Assembly: GCA_038257845.1 (NCBI GenBank)
Contig: JBBSQL010000003.1
Location: forward strand, 1 to 64,000
Length of the DNA stretch: 64,000 bases
Direction of reading: 5' to 3'
From: JAFDXJ01 sp038257845
Lineage (GTDB): Bacteria > Bacteroidota > Bacteroidia > Chitinophagales > Chitinophagaceae
Shown: positions 61,316 to 64,000 of the stretch, one piece after another
Layout of the letters: each line of letters starts with the position of its first letter
How positions within the stretch are numbered: position 1 is the stretch's first letter
The notes under the pieces: generated by a model
The model's database searches: none
Told to the model about the DNA's origin: nothing
The model's input: the letters and a program-made list of their open reading frames with translations, nothing else
Translations under genes and position numbers: made by a program

Positions 61316-63742
61316 ATGCCAAATGATCTTGTAATACAAAACCTTCTACCTGCTTTAAATAACTCATCGCTAATTCGAGATAAACTTAGAAGTAGCACAT
61401 TTATTGGAATTGATTTTGGTACTTCAACAACTGTAGTTAGCTATGCTGTTATTGGTGATAATACTTCTCCTATTAAGTCAAGTAATATGCCCTTGCGGCA
61501 ATTGAGCCCGGATGGCAGCTTTATGGAAAACCATTTAGTGCCATCTTGTATTGCTTTTTTCGACAACAAATTATTTAAAGGACAAACAGCTAAACAACTC
61601 AAAAGCAAACTCACATTCGGTCGTAATCTTTGGTATTCCTTTAAGATGATGATAGGGACGGATAATGGCCCGGTATATTTTGGTACAGAGCTTCCAAACG
61701 GTCACCCCATTGCTACAATTGAGAATCCATTAGACGCTGCCAAAGTTTTCTTTAAATATCTGAAAGAGGAAATTGATCATTTCATCAGCGCTAATAATCT
61801 TCCACTGCAAACATTTTACTCCATTAGCATTCCAGCTTCTTTCGAGGCGAATCAGAGAAAAGATTTAAAAGCTGCTTTGGAATTTGCGAATATTCCTTTC
61901 CAGGATAACTTGTTTATAGATGAACCCAATGCAGCATTTCTCAGTTACCTGGTAGAGGCAAATAATAACAATCACCAAAATTATAATATTCCCATTGATA
62001 GTGCATTGCATATTCTTGTTTTTGACTTTGGGGCAGGTACTTGTGATATTTCAATTTTAGAAATTGGAAGAAAAGAAGGAAGGCTTTATTCTAAAAATGT
62101 TGCCATCTCAAAATTTGAACAATTGGGTGGAGATGATATTGATAAGAAAATAGTTAAAGATATTTTACTACCTCAATTATTGAAACAAAACAATCTTGAC
62201 ATTGATGATATTAAGACACCCGAGTACAATAAAATTATACTTCCAAAACTTCAACCAATTGCAGAACATCTAAAAATTCAGGTATGCAAAGCTGTATCAA
62301 GAAATCTTGTTGGTCGGGTGTTGCCAGCGCTCGCAAAATCTGATCAAAGAATAACAGTTGAACAGAACTTTCAATTAGTATTGCCAAAACACAGAATTGA
62401 GTACAGTAATCCATCTTTAAGTTTTACGGAGTTTAATTCTTTGATGGAGAAGTTTACGCATGAAACATCGGATTTTGATTTTGAAGATGAATTGGAGAGT
62501 CTGAAAAGTATTTTTACAGTCATCAATTCAGCATTGCAGAAAGCAAATATGACTAAAGATGAAATCGACCTGGTGCTTTTAATTGGAGGCAGTTCATACA
62601 ACCCATATGTTCAATCGGCATTGAGAAAAAACTTTGCACAATCTGAGATAGAGATACCAAGAGATTTACAAGCTCATGTATCCACAGGGGCTGCTGTAAA
62701 TTCATTTTTGCAAAATGGAATGGGTATTGACATGATTAAACCTATTGTAAGTGAACCGGTACTGATCATTTTACAAAACAATATACCTCGTATTGTTATA
62801 AGAGAAGGTACAGAAATTCCTTGCAAAGGGATTAAGATTGAAGATTTACATCCACAGAAAGACGGTCAACTTATTGTAGAAATTCCAATTTGCGTTTCTT
62901 CAAAAGACAAAATACTGGCAAGTGTGAAAATGAAAAGTGAGAAAGGGTTTCTCAAAAGTGATATTATCAGACTTGAATGCGATATATCACACGACAAACT
63001 AATTTACTTCCGGGCTTTTATCAAAGACTTGGAAATCGAAGTAGAACCCTTGAACCCTTTCGCCAATGCTGCACTTAGTACGGAAGAAATAGCTGAAAAG
63101 AGACTGTTGAAAATAATTAATGAAGCTGCTAAAGCTAATGCAGGCAAGCCACCTGTAGAAATGTTGAAGAAACTGGCAAATTTTTATGTTCAATTAGAAA
63201 ATCATTTAAAGGCTGCTGAAACTTTTGAATTGATACAACAATTGGATGCAGGGTCAAGCAATGAATCTTCAATATGTTATCATTATGCAATGGCAGGTAA
63301 AAAAAAGAAGTCAAACAAATGGGCTAAAATTGCTTATGATAAATCTCCAATTGCAACAAATGCATATAACCTTGCTTTGGTGAAAGAAGAAGAAGGAAAT
63401 ATGGAAGAGTATAAAAAATTGATGGAGGAAGCCGTAAATAAAAATGGTGATGCTGCCTTCCTGACTTATGGAGAATATTTATTAACCCGTGATCAGGAAA
63501 GAGCAAAGTCTCTGATCCAAAAGGCTTTTGATATTTGGTATGCACAGTTTCAAGCAGGCAGCATACATAAAAACAATTATTCACGGTTAATACGTTCCGC
63601 AAGACAAATTGGTAGAATTGAAATTGCCGACCAAGTAAAAGAAGCCCAAAATAAACTTAAAGGAAATAATGCCGTGAAATGGTACAATGAAGATAATTTG
63701 GCTTCCGACAGTAAAAATTATTTACCTGAAATAAATCAATAA
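61316..63742 (+). CDS. Hsp70/actin-fold ATPase with C-terminal helical repeats
   Basis: An 808-residue protein. The N-terminal 470 residues carry the actin-like ATPase of Hsp70: phosphate-1 IGIDFGTSTTVVSY (29-42), phosphate-2 LVFDFGAGTCDISIL near 235 and the adenosine motif LLIGGSSYNPYVQSAL near 420. A beta-rich segment follows (about 480-590), where Hsp70 has its substrate-binding domain, and then a TPR/Sel1-like helical region (about 600-770). It is not a housekeeping DnaK: no GrpE/DnaJ genes, a longer C-terminus and a diverged peptide-binding part. It lies 20 nt after the DprA-like gene and 2 nt before the helicase gene. Confidence 0.88.
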   Translation: MPNDLVIQNLLPALNNSSLIRDKLRSSTFIGIDFGTSTTVVSYAVIGDNTSPIKSSNMPLRQLSPDGSFMENHLVPSCIAFFDNKLFKGQTAKQLKSKLTFGRNLWYSFKMMIGTDNGPVYFGTELPNGHPIATIENPLDAAKVFFKYLKEEIDHFISANNLPLQTFYSISIPASFEANQRKDLKAALEFANIPFQDNLFIDEPNAAFLSYLVEANNNNHQNYNIPIDSALHILVFDFGAGTCDISILEIGRKEGRLYSKNVAISKFEQLGGDDIDKKIVKDILLPQLLKQNNLDIDDIKTPEYNKIILPKLQPIAEHLKIQVCKAVSRNLVGRVLPALAKSDQRITVEQNFQLVLPKHRIEYSNPSLSFTEFNSLMEKFTHETSDFDFEDELESLKSIFTVINSALQKANMTKDEIDLVLLIGGSSYNPYVQSALRKNFAQSEIEIPRDLQAHVSTGAAVNSFLQNGMGIDMIKPIVSEPVLIILQNNIPRIVIREGTEIPCKGIKIEDLHPQKDGQLIVEIPICVSSKDKILASVKMKSEKGFLKSDIIRLECDISHDKLIYFRAFIKDLEIEVEPLNPFANAALSTEEIAEKRLLKIINEAAKANAGKPPVEMLKKLANFYVQLENHLKAAETFELIQQLDAGSSNESSICYHYAMAGKKKKSNKWAKIAYDKSPIATNAYNLALVKEEEGNMEEYKKLMEEAVNKNGDAAFLTYGEYLLTRDQERAKSLIQKAFDIWYAQFQAGSIHKNNYSRLIRSARQIGRIEIADQVKEAQNKLKGNNAVKWYNEDNLASDSKNYLPEINQ

Positions 63743-63744
63743 TT

Positions 63745-64000
63745 ATGTCTTGGTTTATACCCTACAATCAACTGGATACAGAGCAATTAAGTTTTTTGCA
63801 GAATTTTAGTGATAACCAAGCTGCTAATTACTGGTTGAAAGGTTATGCAGGTAGTGGTAAGTCGGTTTTATTGATACACTGTTTGTTAAAAGAAAAGGAA
63901 AGAAGACCAAATTCAAACGTCATTATTGTATTATATACCCATGCTTTAATTGATATGATTAAAACTGGTATCCCCGATGAGTACCAGACGACACAAGTTG
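63745..64000 (+). CDS. SF1-type helicase/NTPase, N-terminal part (cut by window end)
   Basis: Only 85 codons are visible. The frame opens with ATG 63745, 2 nt after the Hsp70-like stop. The sequence reads LDTEQLSFLQNF, then WLKGYAGSGKSVLLIH, a Q-motif-like start and Walker A as in UvrD/DUF2075-type superfamily 1 helicases, followed by VIIVLYTHALIDMIK (motif Ia). The rest is beyond the window. By position it is the fifth gene of the defence-like operon. Confidence 0.8.
   Translation, partial: MSWFIPYNQLDTEQLSFLQNFSDNQAANYWLKGYAGSGKSVLLIHCLLKEKERRPNSNVIIVLYTHALIDMIKTGIPDEYQTTQV

Noticed and set aside
61316..63742. Housekeeping DnaK
   Set aside because: Length, C-terminal helical repeats, missing co-chaperone genes and the defence-like context argue against it.
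1..64000. CRISPR arrays, rRNA genes, insertion sequences, prophage genes
   Set aside because: None seen: no regularly spaced repeats, no transposase or integrase, no rRNA-like sequence.

Overview
The window is chromosomal DNA from a member of the Bacteroidota, most likely a Chitinophagaceae-like soil or freshwater bacterium (the family is inference). The evidence is: moderately AT-rich DNA; repeated -7 promoter boxes of the form TAnnTTTG (before both tRNA genes, the PUR-domain gene, fbaB and others); a secreted delta-60 repeat protein with a type IX secretion C-terminal domain; a DUF3276/PUR-alpha-like gene; a 639-residue NagB fused to a PIG-L deacetylase-like domain; and the Bacteroidota type of CcmBC(D).

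Layout. 1-6.8 kb: the canonical F-ATPase alpha gene with a terminator directly behind it, a GH43 glycosidase, a small secreted protein, then an arsenic cluster (arsR, arsM, thioredoxin-type arsC, rhodanese) with no efflux pump. 7.0-25.6 kb: a long run of genes all on the minus strand. It holds phosphoketolase (xfp), an MDR oxidoreductase, cupins, an HMA metal-binding protein, UspA, a ribosome-hibernation factor, a Met-rich lipoprotein, acetate kinase, a SpoIIAA-like protein, a complete N-type ATPase operon (atpDCQRBEFAG), a zinc alcohol dehydrogenase, a soluble histidine kinase and an AraC-type regulator. I read this as an energy-stress or low-oxygen module. Xfp and AckA make ATP by substrate-level phosphorylation, the dehydrogenases can reoxidise reduced cofactor, the N-ATPase can spend ATP on ion export, and HPF and Usp protect idle cells. 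Three gene remnants (P-type ATPase, HAD hydrolase, a PRPP-synthetase-like C-terminus) and a 97-bp palindromic repeat inside the N-ATPase operon show that the region has been rearranged.

25.9-53.8 kb: ordinary core genes: tRNA-Ser, an ABC exporter, glutamate dehydrogenase, cytochrome c maturation genes, Kdo transferase and nucleotide-sugar genes, cutC, a glycosylasparaginase, an OmpA-like lipoprotein, smpB, accD, class I aldolase, a patatin/BamA-like protein, hutI and hutG with an antiporter between them, tag, nagB and tRNA-Arg.

54.2-64.0 kb: immediately after tRNA-Arg comes a tight, AT-rich operon that runs off the window. It encodes a PLD-nuclease/SNF2 helicase fusion, a large adenine-type DNA methyltransferase, a small DprA/Smf-like Rossmann protein, an Hsp70-like ATPase with a helical-repeat tail, and the start of an SF1-type helicase. 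It looks like a multigene, DNA-modification-based anti-phage system related in spirit to DISARM/BREX. The DprA-like and Hsp70-like members do not fit the standard gene sets of those systems as I know them, and this is the best candidate here for an undescribed system.

No rRNA, CRISPR array, transposase or integrase is visible.
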